The notes beneath the pieces were generated by a model. The model saw only the letters and a program-made list of their open reading frames with translations, ran no database searches and had not been told where the DNA came from. Of a stretch of 36,591 nucleotides of DNA, positions 8,719 through 16,262 are shown in pieces. Origin of the DNA: Bacteroidota bacterium (GTDB lineage: Bacteria > Bacteroidota > Bacteroidia > Flavobacteriales > Flavobacteriaceae); assembly GCA_024280145.1 (NCBI GenBank), contig JAJRQR010000011.1, positions 1 through 36,591 on the forward strand, in the 5' to 3' direction. The translations under genes were made by a program, and so were the position numbers. The number at the start of each line of letters is the position of its first letter. Position 1 is the stretch's first letter.

Positions 8719-9347
8719 AAGACTGGATCGTTTATAGTATTGGTTTTATAGCTCAAATTCTTTTCTCTGGAAGATTATTTATTCAATGGTTTATTTCTGA
8801 AAAAAACAAAAGAGTAATTACTCCTTCCATTTTTTGGAAATTGAGCTTACTTGCTTCATTTCTTCTATTTGTTTATGGATATTTACGAGATGATTTTGCT
8901 ATAATGTTAGGGCAATCGCTTACCTATTTTATTTATATCCGAAATTTACAACTACAAGGAGAATGGCAAAAATCTCCCAAATGGCTCCGTTGGTTTTTAT
9001 TAGTTTTTCCAGTATTAATTGTCATATATTCCTTTAATAATGGAAAATACGATATGAATCAATTTTTACATAATGAGAATATTCCTGTTTGGTTACTTTG
9101 GTTAGGAATTGTTTCGCAATTACTATTTACCTTTCGGTTTGTATATCAATGGATGTACTCTGAAAAAACCAAAACCTCACAACTTCCAGTTGGATTTTGG
9201 CGATTGAGTGTTTTAGGAGCTTCGTTAATTTTGACTTATGCTATTTTTAGGAAAGATCCAGTTTTATTAGTTGGTCATTGTGCTGGATTGATTATTTATA
9301 TTCGGAACATTTTTATCTTGAAAAAACAAGTGGATGAAGTCTCTTAA
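8715..9347 (+). CDS. LAB_N domain membrane protein with two tandem copies (candidate sugar-lipid flippase)
   Basis: 210 residues starting with GTG, overlapping the GT2 stop by four bases. Two homologous halves are visible. The first has FSGRLFIQWFISEKNKR, FWKLSLLASFLL, GYLRDD and GQSLTYFIYIRN. The second has FTFRFVYQWMYSEKTKT, FWRLSVLGASLIL, AIFRKD and GHCAGLIIYIRN. Each half has about three membrane helices. This is the domain called lipid A biosynthesis N-terminal (PF07578), which as far as I recall is grouped with SWEET/PQ-loop-like 3-helix transporters. It lies between the enzyme that makes a lipid-linked sugar and the one that uses it outside, so a role in translocation is a fair inference but is not shown by sequence. 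Confidence 0.85.
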   Translation: MKDWIVYSIGFIAQILFSGRLFIQWFISEKNKRVITPSIFWKLSLLASFLLFVYGYLRDDFAIMLGQSLTYFIYIRNLQLQGEWQKSPKWLRWFLLVFPVLIVIYSFNNGKYDMNQFLHNENIPVWLLWLGIVSQLLFTFRFVYQWMYSEKTKTSQLPVGFWRLSVLGASLILTYAIFRKDPVLLVGHCAGLIIYIRNIFILKKQVDEVS

Positions 9348-10968
9348 AAACAACTACATTTTTTGGATCATCACCGTATGTATCGCCATCTTTTTTGTGA
9401 ATTTAGATGCAATACTAATCAATATTATGGAAGCTCGTAATTTTATTACAGCTCGTGAAATGATACAAGACGGCAATTGGATTCTAACTACTTTAAATGG
9501 GGAACCTCGGTACCAAAAACCTCCTTTACCCACTTGGTTAACGGCTATTTCAGCTATGGCATTTGGTTTGAAAAACCTATTTGCCTTACGTTTACCAGCT
9601 GCTTTAGTTACATTATTATTGGTTTTATTTTTAAATAAATTAGCTGTTGTTTTTACTGAAAACAAGAAATATGCTTTTATAAGTTCACTTATTCTACTAA
9701 CTTCATTTTATATTGTTTTTGCTGGCCGAAATGGACAATGGGATATTTTTACTCACGGTTTTATGATGGTAACTATTTACCAACTTTACCTGTTTTTTAC
9801 TTTGGAAGAAAAGAAGTACCAGCGAGCCTTAATTGCTGCAATTTTCTTCGGAATGTCATTTATGAGTAAAGGACCTGTTTCATTATATGCTTTGTTTTTA
9901 CCTTTTTTAATAAGCTTTGGAATTGTATATAAATATCAAAATTTTAAATCTAGAATCACCCCCTTACTTTTATTTTTAATAGTCGGATTAGCACTTTCTG
10001 GATGGTGGCATTGGTATACCTTTAAATTTGATCCTGAAGCTGTTACCGCTATTACTAAAAAAGAAACTTCCAATTGGACAAGCTATGAAACTAAGCCGTT
10101 TTACTATTATTGGAGCTTTTTTACACAAAGTGGAGTTTGGACGATTCCTGCATTTATAGGTTTGCTTTTTCCGTATTTAAAAAATCGTGTATTTAACAAA
10201 AAAGCCTATTTATTTACCTTTTTATGGACAATGCTTTCGGTGGTTTTACTTTCCATTATTCCTGAAAAAAAATCGAGATATTTACTTCCTGTTTTAATTC
10301 CATTGGCTTTAAATACGGGATTTTATTTAGAATATTTAATAAGACGCTTTAAAAAATTAAATGATAAACGCGAAACCATTCCTGTATATTTTAATTTTGG
10401 ATTAATTGCATTTATAGGAATTGCATTTCCTATAGCCGGTTATTTATTTTTAAAAGATTCCTTATCTGGAAATTGGATTTGGTTTTCTTTATTAGCAGGT
10501 TCACTTTTTAGTATTGGATTGTTACTCATTAAATTCTTAAGAAGAAAAAACATTGAAAAAGTTTTTTATCTAAGCATTGCATTTATTATTTCAATCATCT
10601 TTTTTGGAATGCCAATAGCAAAAACATTATCTGTAAATCCAGAATATAATAGTTTGGATAACTTAAACAATTGGCAAAGTAAAACCAATAATAAGGTTTA
10701 TGACTATAGTGGTTTTTGTCCTGAAATGATTTGGGCATACGGTAGACCAATTAAGATTCTTACAAAACAGGGACAAACAAGTTTTCCAAATGAAACTAGC
10801 TTTGGAGTATTAGTTTCTGAAGATCAAGAGGAATTATTTTTAAAGAATTTTAAAGATTATTCTGTTGAAAAAATTACTCGATATGATATGAATCCAAGTG
10901 CTCCTGGAAGTCGATCACATAGACCAAGACTTTGGCGTGATTTGTATTTAGTAAGTAAAAGGCAATAA
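9334..10968 (+). CDS. ArnT-like glycosyltransferase (GT39/GT83), lipid-linked sugar transferase
   Basis: A 544-residue protein with about 12 membrane helices. The first periplasmic loop has EARNFITAREMI (Glu33 and Arg35 as likely catalytic or donor-binding residues), followed by QKPPLPTWL, the KPP-x-x-x-W motif. The C-terminal 80 residues form a small soluble domain, as in ArnT. It presumably moves a sugar from undecaprenyl phosphate to lipid A or another periplasmic acceptor. It overlaps the LAB_N gene by 14 bases. Its stop abuts the stop of the convergent PAP2 gene with no base between, so the two transcripts must overlap at their 3' ends. It is a second paralogue besides the one at 2497-3942. 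Confidence 0.9.
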   Translation: MKSLKNNYIFWIITVCIAIFFVNLDAILINIMEARNFITAREMIQDGNWILTTLNGEPRYQKPPLPTWLTAISAMAFGLKNLFALRLPAALVTLLLVLFLNKLAVVFTENKKYAFISSLILLTSFYIVFAGRNGQWDIFTHGFMMVTIYQLYLFFTLEEKKYQRALIAAIFFGMSFMSKGPVSLYALFLPFLISFGIVYKYQNFKSRITPLLLFLIVGLALSGWWHWYTFKFDPEAVTAITKKETSNWTSYETKPFYYYWSFFTQSGVWTIPAFIGLLFPYLKNRVFNKKAYLFTFLWTMLSVVLLSIIPEKKSRYLLPVLIPLALNTGFYLEYLIRRFKKLNDKRETIPVYFNFGLIAFIGIAFPIAGYLFLKDSLSGNWIWFSLLAGSLFSIGLLLIKFLRRKNIEKVFYLSIAFIISIIFFGMPIAKTLSVNPEYNSLDNLNNWQSKTNNKVYDYSGFCPEMIWAYGRPIKILTKQGQTSFPNETSFGVLVSEDQEELFLKNFKDYSVEKITRYDMNPSAPGSRSHRPRLWRDLYLVSKRQ

Positions 10969-11535
10969 TTATTTAACAAATCGTCTTTGTAAAATTAATT
11001 GAAATCTATAAAAAACCCAACCAATAATTCCTCCAAAAAACATTCCTGTTATCACATCTAAAGGATAATGAACACCAACATAAATTCTGCTATAACCAAC
11101 AATGGAAGCCCATAAAAGCAGTAAAAAAGGCAAGTAGTTAAACCTTCCCTTTAGGATTAACCCTAGAAAAACAGCTGTTGCCATTGAGTTTACAGCGTGT
11201 CCAGAAAAATATCCATAACGTCCACAATTTTCAACAACATGCCGCATTAAGCTTTGTAAATCTTCTTCTTGGCAAGGTCTCGGTCGTTGGAAACCGTGTT
11301 TAAATAAATTAGCCAATTGATCGGCGAAAGTAATCATTAATGCTGCTGAAAAAATAATTACAAACATTCCTTTTAAACCATAATTTTTATAAACCAAAAA
11401 TAGCATAACAGCATATAACGGAATAAATGTAAGCTTGTTAGTAATAATTTGCCAAAACAAATCCCAAGATTCACTTCCTAATTGATTCAGGAATAAAAAT
11501 AATTCGGTATCAAGTTTCAGTAATTCTTCAATCAT
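10969..11535 (-). CDS. PAP2 superfamily phosphatase, membrane-bound
   Basis: 188 residues with five or six membrane helices and the three phosphatase motifs: KHGFQRPRP (KX6RP), SGHAVNS (PSGH-like) and SRIYVGVHYPLDV (SRX5HX3D). Family members remove phosphate from undecaprenyl pyrophosphate, phosphatidylglycerol phosphate or lipid A. Next to envelope sugar-lipid genes, lipid A or undecaprenyl pyrophosphate is the likelier substrate, but this is inference. It overlaps the upstream small acidic protein gene by 8 bases, so it is probably co-transcribed with MATE, yhhN and that protein. Confidence 0.9.
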   Translation of the reverse strand: MIEELLKLDTELFLFLNQLGSESWDLFWQIITNKLTFIPLYAVMLFLVYKNYGLKGMFVIIFSAALMITFADQLANLFKHGFQRPRPCQEEDLQSLMRHVVENCGRYGYFSGHAVNSMATAVFLGLILKGRFNYLPFLLLLWASIVGYSRIYVGVHYPLDVITGMFFGGIIGWVFYRFQLILQRRFVK

Positions 11536-11758
11536 TTTCGTACAATGCTACTTCTCTATCGTAAAATTCACTAGCTGCTGAAACGGCATTTTCCATTTCA
11601 GATTCTAATTCCTTTTGGTCTTCTTTATCAAATTCTTCCAACCATTCCACCTCATCATCTTGAAGATTGATAATAAAACGAGGGAACTCAGTATGAATTA
11701 CAAATATAGCTTCAGGAAAATCGGTATTGTCTCCTAATATAAATTTTGGAAGTGTCAT
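11528..11758 (-). CDS. Small acidic hypothetical protein
   Basis: 76 residues, rich in Asp and Glu in the second half (QDDEVEWLEEFDKEDQKEL), with no membrane helix, no signal peptide and no cysteines. It overlaps the next gene (PAP2) by 8 bases, and its ATG overlaps the stop of the yhhN remnant as ATGA, so it sits inside a tight operon, which supports it being real. The N-terminal part has short beta-like stretches (AIFVIHTEFPRFIINL). I do not recognise a named family and give no function. Confidence 0.75.
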   Translation of the reverse strand: MTLPKFILGDNTDFPEAIFVIHTEFPRFIINLQDDEVEWLEEFDKEDQKELESEMENAVSAASEFYDREVALYEND

Positions 11759-12408
11759 TTTTCAGTATTTAATTTCAGGACAAAGCTACAAATTAAAAAT
11801 TGAGCCAACACATAGGTAAGCATAATTACCAACGAAAAATAGGCTTCTTTTTGGTAAAACATATTGATTGCCAAAACCTAATCTGAAACGATAAATATAA
11901 AAACACCTATTACTAAAAGTAAATAAGTATCTGTTTTCTTCTGAATAAAAAGCAATAAAGAAACAATTCCTAAAACTGAAATTACCAAGGCGTAAATAAT
12001 CACCGGAATTTTCATTCCACCTAAATGTTCATATAGTAGATTAAGAAGCAAAATAAAAATTAATACATAGGGAATTGAAACTGAAATCACCTCCTTAAAG
12101 GTTGTTTTTACTAATAATTTCGCAACCATCGTAATATAAAAAAGATGCGCAATTAAAAAAGAAGCCAATCCTAAAATAAAAAATAATTCTCCTTTTCCGA
12201 GTAGAAAAACATCTCCTAAAAAGCTAAAAAACAAACCTAAAACAAATCATTTATTAACAGTAATAGTATTTACTTTATAATACCAAAATAGGCTTAACAT
12301 TAAAAGTGGTTTCACCACATAAATTAGGGTTTGCTTTTCAAAATAGATAGCAAAAAGATCAATGATACCAACTGAAATAAATAGTAATAAAGGAAGGATT
12401 TTTTTCAA
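11755..12408 (-). pseudogene. YhhN/TMEM86-like membrane protein (lysoplasmalogenase family) with two in-frame stops
   Basis: One reading frame runs from the TTG at 12408 to the TGA at 11755. It encodes about 217 residues with eight hydrophobic segments and family-like motifs: VVKPLLMLSLF, SFLGDVFLLG and SDxVLAIN. Family members hydrolyse lysoplasmalogen or have unknown functions. The frame carries TGA at 12249-12247 (between VNK and FVLG) and TAG at 11880-11878 (in SDxVLAIN, where the family normally has Ser). No frameshift is needed: the two stops are the only lesions apart from the unusual TTG start. The start lies 5 bases after the MATE stop and the end overlaps the acidic protein start, so it keeps its operon position. 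As written it would not yield a full protein. Confidence 0.8.
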
Positions 12409-12412
12409 AATT

Positions 12413-13807
12413 TTAAGCTTCTTTGGTTAGTAAATCATTTTCTATTATCAATTTCTTTGAAAGATAATTAAACCTAATAAACAACATAATCCCCGAAGAG
12501 GTAAGTCCTGCCAGTAATCCTAACCAAATTCCAGCACTTTTATAATCGGTATATAAACTTAAATAATAGGAAATAGGAAAACCAATTACCCAATAAGCAA
12601 TAAAAGTAATAAAGGTAGGAATCTTAACATCTTGCATACCCCGTAAGGCTCCCAAAGCAACCACTTGTATGGTATCTGAAATCTGAAAAACTGCAGCAAT
12701 CAACATTAATTTAGAAGCAATACTAACCACCTCAAAATTATCTGCAAATTTTGCTGGATCGTCAAAATCTAGGTATAATTTTGGAAGACTTCCGCTGAAA
12801 ACAAAAAACAAAATTGCAAATACCACTGCAAATAATGTTGAAACCATAAAGATTGAAAAAGCGATTCTTCTAAGCTCTCTAAAACGTTTTAATCCCTTTT
12901 GATTTCCCATTCGCACCATTGCTGTTACACTTAAACCAATGGCAACCATAAAGGTCATTGACGAAAGATTTAAAGCAATCTGATTGGCTGCTTGTGGGTT
13001 TTTTCCTAAAATTCCTGAAAGCCAAATGGCAGCGGTAAATATGGCAACTTCAAAAAACATTTGCATCGCTGATGGAAAACCCAAATCAAAAAGCTTTTTA
13101 AACATTTTTTTAGATAACTGAAACATTTTCAAGTTCAAAACATAATCTCTAGTTTTATGATGTTGCGACAGTAAATACCATAAATAAACTACCATGATAA
13201 CCCTTGAAACCAACGTACCAATAGCTGCTCCCACCATGCCTAATTCTGGGAATCCAAACTTTCCGAAGATGAATAAATAGTTTAATATAACGTTGACCAC
13301 ATTGGCTACCAGTGTAGCATACATAGGATATTTCGTAATAGACATTCCATCGCTAAATTGTTTAAATGCTTGAAAGACTATCAACGGAATTAAAGATGCC
13401 GCCACCAAATTTAAATACGGAATTGCTAATACAACCACTTCTTCTGGTTGTTTCATTAAATGCAATAAAGGTTCGGCTGTAAATACTCCTAAGAATAAAA
13501 ATATTCCTAAAACAATACATAAAAACAAGCCGTGTTTAAAGGTTGATTTTCCTTTTTCAAAATCTCCTTCGCTATCTGCTTCAGCAATTAAAGGAGTTAT
13601 GGCTGTTGAAAAACCAATTCCTAAAGACATAGCAATAAACATAAAACTATTGGCCAGAGAAACAGCTGCAAGCTCGGCAGTTCCCAATTGCCCAACCATA
13701 ATATTATCCACAAAAGCAACCATAGTATGCCCTAACATTCCCAAAATCACTGGATATGCGAGCTTTAGATTGTACTTAAATTCCTTGGTGTAATCGGTTA
13801 AAGTCAA
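12413..13807 (-). CDS. MATE family multidrug efflux transporter
   Basis: 464 residues with twelve hydrophobic segments in two homologous halves. The start of half one has AYPVILGMLGHTMVAFVDNIMVG, the classic MATE opening with the VDNIMVG motif, and QLGTAELAAVSLANS follows. The protein exports drugs or metabolites using a Na+ or H+ gradient, by family knowledge. The start was placed at the ATG at 13807. It is the first gene of a run that continues into the yhhN remnant, the acidic protein and PAP2. There is no visible lesion. Confidence 0.93.
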   Translation of the reverse strand: MTLTDYTKEFKYNLKLAYPVILGMLGHTMVAFVDNIMVGQLGTAELAAVSLANSFMFIAMSLGIGFSTAITPLIAEADSEGDFEKGKSTFKHGLFLCIVLGIFLFLGVFTAEPLLHLMKQPEEVVVLAIPYLNLVAASLIPLIVFQAFKQFSDGMSITKYPMYATLVANVVNVILNYLFIFGKFGFPELGMVGAAIGTLVSRVIMVVYLWYLLSQHHKTRDYVLNLKMFQLSKKMFKKLFDLGFPSAMQMFFEVAIFTAAIWLSGILGKNPQAANQIALNLSSMTFMVAIGLSVTAMVRMGNQKGLKRFRELRRIAFSIFMVSTLFAVVFAILFFVFSGSLPKLYLDFDDPAKFADNFEVVSIASKLMLIAAVFQISDTIQVVALGALRGMQDVKIPTFITFIAYWVIGFPISYYLSLYTDYKSAGIWLGLLAGLTSSGIMLFIRFNYLSKKLIIENDLLTKEA

Positions 13808-13895
13808 ATTTGAGTTAATTTATTGCTAAAATAAAAAACACACTCAACAATCAATAGTTTCTTGCTTATATTTAAAAAATAAAAAAAATCACCAA

Positions 13896-14354
13896 ATGAA
13901 ATACGAAGCTACAACGGTTGAAGAATACATCACACAACTTCCAGAAGAGAGAACTGAACCGTTCAAAAAACTACGAAAAACTATTTTAGAAAATTTACCT
14001 GAAGGATTTGAAGAAGGAATAAACTACGGAATGCCTTCCTATTATGTTCCTCATTCTATTTATCCAGATGGATATCATTGCGATCCAAAATTACCCTTAC
14101 CTTTTATTAGTATAGCTTCACAAAAGAATTTTATCGCATTTTATAATATGGGAATTTACAGCGACCCAAAATTGTTAGAATGGTTTACTTCAGAATATCC
14201 CAAATACGTAAAAACCAAACTCGATATGGGGAAAAGCTGTGTTCGGTTTAAGAAAATGGACCAAATTCCTTTCGAATTATTGGGAGAATTGGTTTCAAAA
14301 ATGTCTGTTTCCAATTGGATTGAAAAGTATGAAAATGCGGTAAAAAAGAAATAA
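13896..14354 (+). CDS. DUF1801 domain protein
   Basis: 152 residues with the DUF1801/YdhG-like signature: VEEYITQLPEERTEPFKKLR, then EEGINYGMPSYY, FISIASQKNFIAFYNMG, and a C-terminal GKSCVRFKKMDQIP. These small proteins share a fold with a protein from Bacillus. The function is unknown, and some are annotated with a role in iron-related processes. It is divergent from the MATE gene with 88 bases between them and not co-transcribed with the MarR operon as far as can be seen. Confidence 0.85.
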   Translation: MKYEATTVEEYITQLPEERTEPFKKLRKTILENLPEGFEEGINYGMPSYYVPHSIYPDGYHCDPKLPLPFISIASQKNFIAFYNMGIYSDPKLLEWFTSEYPKYVKTKLDMGKSCVRFKKMDQIPFELLGELVSKMSVSNWIEKYENAVKKK

Positions 14355-14397
14355 CCTCTCCAAAATCATAAGCATTTCATAATAATTTTAATTTTAC

Positions 14398-14436
14398 TTG
14401 TACCTACAATTAATTTATATACATTTGTACCCACAA
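14398..14436 (+). promoter_or_regulatory. Promoter with two overlapping MarR-type operators
   Basis: TTG at 14398-14400 is a -33 box, followed after 19 bases by TACATTTG at 14420-14427, an exact TAnnTTTG -7 box. Superimposed are two 12-base palindromes: TTGTACCTACAA at 14398-14409 (perfect arms TTGTA/TACAA) and TTGTACCCACAA at 14425-14436 (one mismatch). They lie 27 bases apart as part of a 15-base direct repeat. A dimeric MarR protein bound at either would cover one promoter box. The first codon of the MarR gene is 14 bases further down, so autorepression is the natural reading, though it is inferred. Confidence 0.7.
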
Positions 14437-14450
14437 TTATTTTCAGCACA

Positions 14451-14876
14451 ATGAATGAATCTTATTTGAATACAACTTTAGAATTAATAAAAACGGGACA
14501 TTGGTTAACTGATTCTGTTAGTAAAGAGCTCAAGGAATACGATATTTACGAACCTCAATTTAATGTGCTTCGGATTTTAAAAGGGGCAAAAAGAACTCCT
14601 CTTTCCGTAAATACAATATTGGATAGAATGCTTCAAAAATCAAGTAATGTCACTCGTATTATCGATAAATTAGAGTCGAAAGGATTGGTTGAAAGAACTC
14701 TTTGCCCAAAAGATAGACGGAAAATGGACATCATTTTAACTTCAAAAGGAAGTGATTTATTAAAAATATTAAATAAAAAAGTAAAGAAGTTCCATCATTC
14801 ATTAGAAAACAATTTAAACCAAAAGGAATTGGAAACCCTTTATTCATTAATTATTAAATTTAAAGGAGAAGAATAA
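14451..14876 (+). CDS. MarR family transcriptional regulator
   Basis: 141 residues with a winged helix-turn-helix: ILDRMLQKSSNVTRIIDKLE is the DNA-reading helix and CPKDRRKMDIILTSKG is the wing with the conserved Asp-Arg-Arg. N- and C-terminal helices form the dimer. MarR proteins sense phenolics, oxidants or other small molecules and repress their own operons. One Cys (Cys at the wing) could make it redox-sensitive, but this is speculative. The stop TAA shares a base with the ATG of the FMN reductase gene, so translation is coupled. Two operator-like palindromes overlap its promoter. Confidence 0.93.
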   Translation: MNESYLNTTLELIKTGHWLTDSVSKELKEYDIYEPQFNVLRILKGAKRTPLSVNTILDRMLQKSSNVTRIIDKLESKGLVERTLCPKDRRKMDIILTSKGSDLLKILNKKVKKFHHSLENNLNQKELETLYSLIIKFKGEE

Positions 14877-15406
14877 TGAAAAAAATTATCGCAATAGGCG
14901 CTAGTAATAGCAAAGAATCTATCAATAAAAAACTGGCTGTTTACGCAGCTAATAAAGTTGAAAATTCAGAAACAATTATCGTAAATTTAAGCGATTATGA
15001 AATCCCCCTCTACGGAATTGACTATGAAACCGAAAACGGAATCCCCGAGAAAGCACAAGAATTAAACGATTTATTAAGCACAGTAGATGGAATTGTAATT
15101 TCGATGGCAGAGCATAATGGTTCGTATTCAGCAGCTTTTAAAAGTGTTTTCGATTGGCTTTCAAGAATCGATAAATACGTTTGGAAAAACAAACCGATGC
15201 TTTTACTGGCAACTTCTCCTGGAGGAAGAGGAGGTAAAACGGTTTTAGATACAGCAAAAAACACGTTTCCAAGAATGGGAGCTACAATTATTGCCGATTT
15301 TTCGCTTCCTTCCTTTTATGATAATTTTTCAGAAAATGGAATTACCAATGAAGAATTAAACACAGAATTATCAAATAAAATAAATGCTTTTCAGCAAGAA
15401 ATTTAA
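14876..15406 (+). CDS. NADPH-dependent FMN reductase (flavodoxin-like oxidoreductase)
   Basis: 176 residues of the NADPH-dependent FMN reductase family. The opening IIAIGASNSKESINKKLA is the FMN phosphate-binding loop. VDGIVISMAEHNGSY and LLATSPGGRGG (an SPGGRGG loop around the isoalloxazine) follow, as in azoreductase/YieF-like proteins. It reduces flavins, quinones or azo/nitro compounds with NAD(P)H. Its ATG overlaps the MarR stop. Regulator, reductase and a YceI lipoprotein together look like a small response unit to quinone-like or lipophilic electrophiles. Confidence 0.9.
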   Translation: MKKIIAIGASNSKESINKKLAVYAANKVENSETIIVNLSDYEIPLYGIDYETENGIPEKAQELNDLLSTVDGIVISMAEHNGSYSAAFKSVFDWLSRIDKYVWKNKPMLLLATSPGGRGGKTVLDTAKNTFPRMGATIIADFSLPSFYDNFSENGITNEELNTELSNKINAFQQEI

Positions 15407-15458
15407 ATATATTCGCATTCTTAATAATCACTAATACATTTACTAAAACAAATTTACA

Positions 15459-16118
15459 ATGAAAAAAACAATTCTAACAACATTAATTCTTGGCGCATTA
15501 CTTGTTTCTTGTGGCAACAACGGAAAAAAGGCAACTACCGAAGATGCTAAAGAAGTAACCGAAACTAAAACAGAAACAACCGTAAACTACTCCTCTATTT
15601 CTGACGGAAGCAACCTAGATTGGAGAGCTTCACACTTAGGAGGAACCAATCCTAGATTTGGAAAAATAAGTTTACAATCTGCAAGTTTTTCCGCAAATAA
15701 CAACGAATTAACCAACGGAAAAGTAGCAATCGAAATGAGTTCGTTAACGGTTACTAGTTTTCCTGAAGGAGACGAAAACAACACCGATTTAGCAAATCAT
15801 TTAAAGTCTGCCGACTTCTTTGATATTGAAAAAAACCCGATAGCAACTTTTGAAATTACTAAGGTTGAAAAGGCTTCAGGAGAATATTCAAACACCATTA
15901 CAGGAAATTTAACCATTATGGGAATTTCTAAGAGCATCACATTTAATGCTAATGTGAATGTTTCTGATAACGGGGTTTCTATTAAATCGGAAGATTTTGC
16001 AGTGGACAGAAAAGATTGGAATCTAAATTATCACGCAGAAGGAACCGAAGGGGTTCCCGTAGATTATCTAATTGCTGATGATATTGGATTTACAATTAAT
16101 GTTTCTGCTTCAAAATAA
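15459..16118 (+). CDS. YceI family lipoprotein
   Basis: 219 residues. The signal peptide MKKTILTTLILGALLVSCG ends in the lipobox LVSC (Cys18), so it is lipid-anchored. After a Lys/Glu/Thr-rich linker comes the YceI lipocalin-like barrel, with LDWRASHLGG, HLKSADFFDIEKNP, ATFEITKVEK and LTIMGISKSITF. YceI proteins bind isoprenoid-type hydrophobic molecules in their barrel. It begins 52 bases after the reductase and is probably co-transcribed, although a weak TATATTCG box at 15408-15415 could give extra initiation. The operon partner suggests binding or buffering of quinone-like lipids. Confidence 0.92.
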   Translation: MKKTILTTLILGALLVSCGNNGKKATTEDAKEVTETKTETTVNYSSISDGSNLDWRASHLGGTNPRFGKISLQSASFSANNNELTNGKVAIEMSSLTVTSFPEGDENNTDLANHLKSADFFDIEKNPIATFEITKVEKASGEYSNTITGNLTIMGISKSITFNANVNVSDNGVSIKSEDFAVDRKDWNLNYHAEGTEGVPVDYLIADDIGFTINVSASK

Positions 16119-16135
16119 TCAAGAAAACAAAAAAA

Positions 16136-16191
16136 TCTGATTGAGCGCAATCGAAAGCTTTACAAGTAGGTTTCGACTGCACTCAACCAGA
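16136..16191. repeat. Long imperfect inverted repeat after the YceI gene (REP-like)
   Basis: The 21-base arm at 16136-16156 (TCTGATTGAGCGCAATCGAAA) pairs with 16171-16191, with three mismatches and a 14-base loop. Elements built on a GTTGAGTGCAGTCGAAA core are frequent between genes in flavobacterial genomes. It could act as a transcription stop for the MarR operon or as a REP-like element. There is no U-tract immediately downstream on the plus strand. Confidence 0.6.
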
Positions 16192-16212
16192 CAAATTATA
16201 AATAAAAAACAT

Positions 16213-16259
16213 TAATCCTACTGGCTTTATTCTCTTTTCTTGAAAAACTAGTAGGATTA
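16213..16259 (-). terminator. Terminator of the susCD pair
   Basis: On the minus strand, just after the SusD stop, TAATCCTACT pairs perfectly with AGTAGGATTA (16250-16259 with 16213-16222) around a 27-base loop. The stem is followed by ATGTTTTTTATTT, a T-tract. This fits a rho-independent terminator, with a longer loop than usual. Confidence 0.55.
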
Positions 16260-16262
16260 TTA

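Noticed and set aside
9354-9665. Minus-strand frame inside the GT39 gene
   Set aside because: It is antisense to a clearly coding membrane protein and has no recognisable domain.
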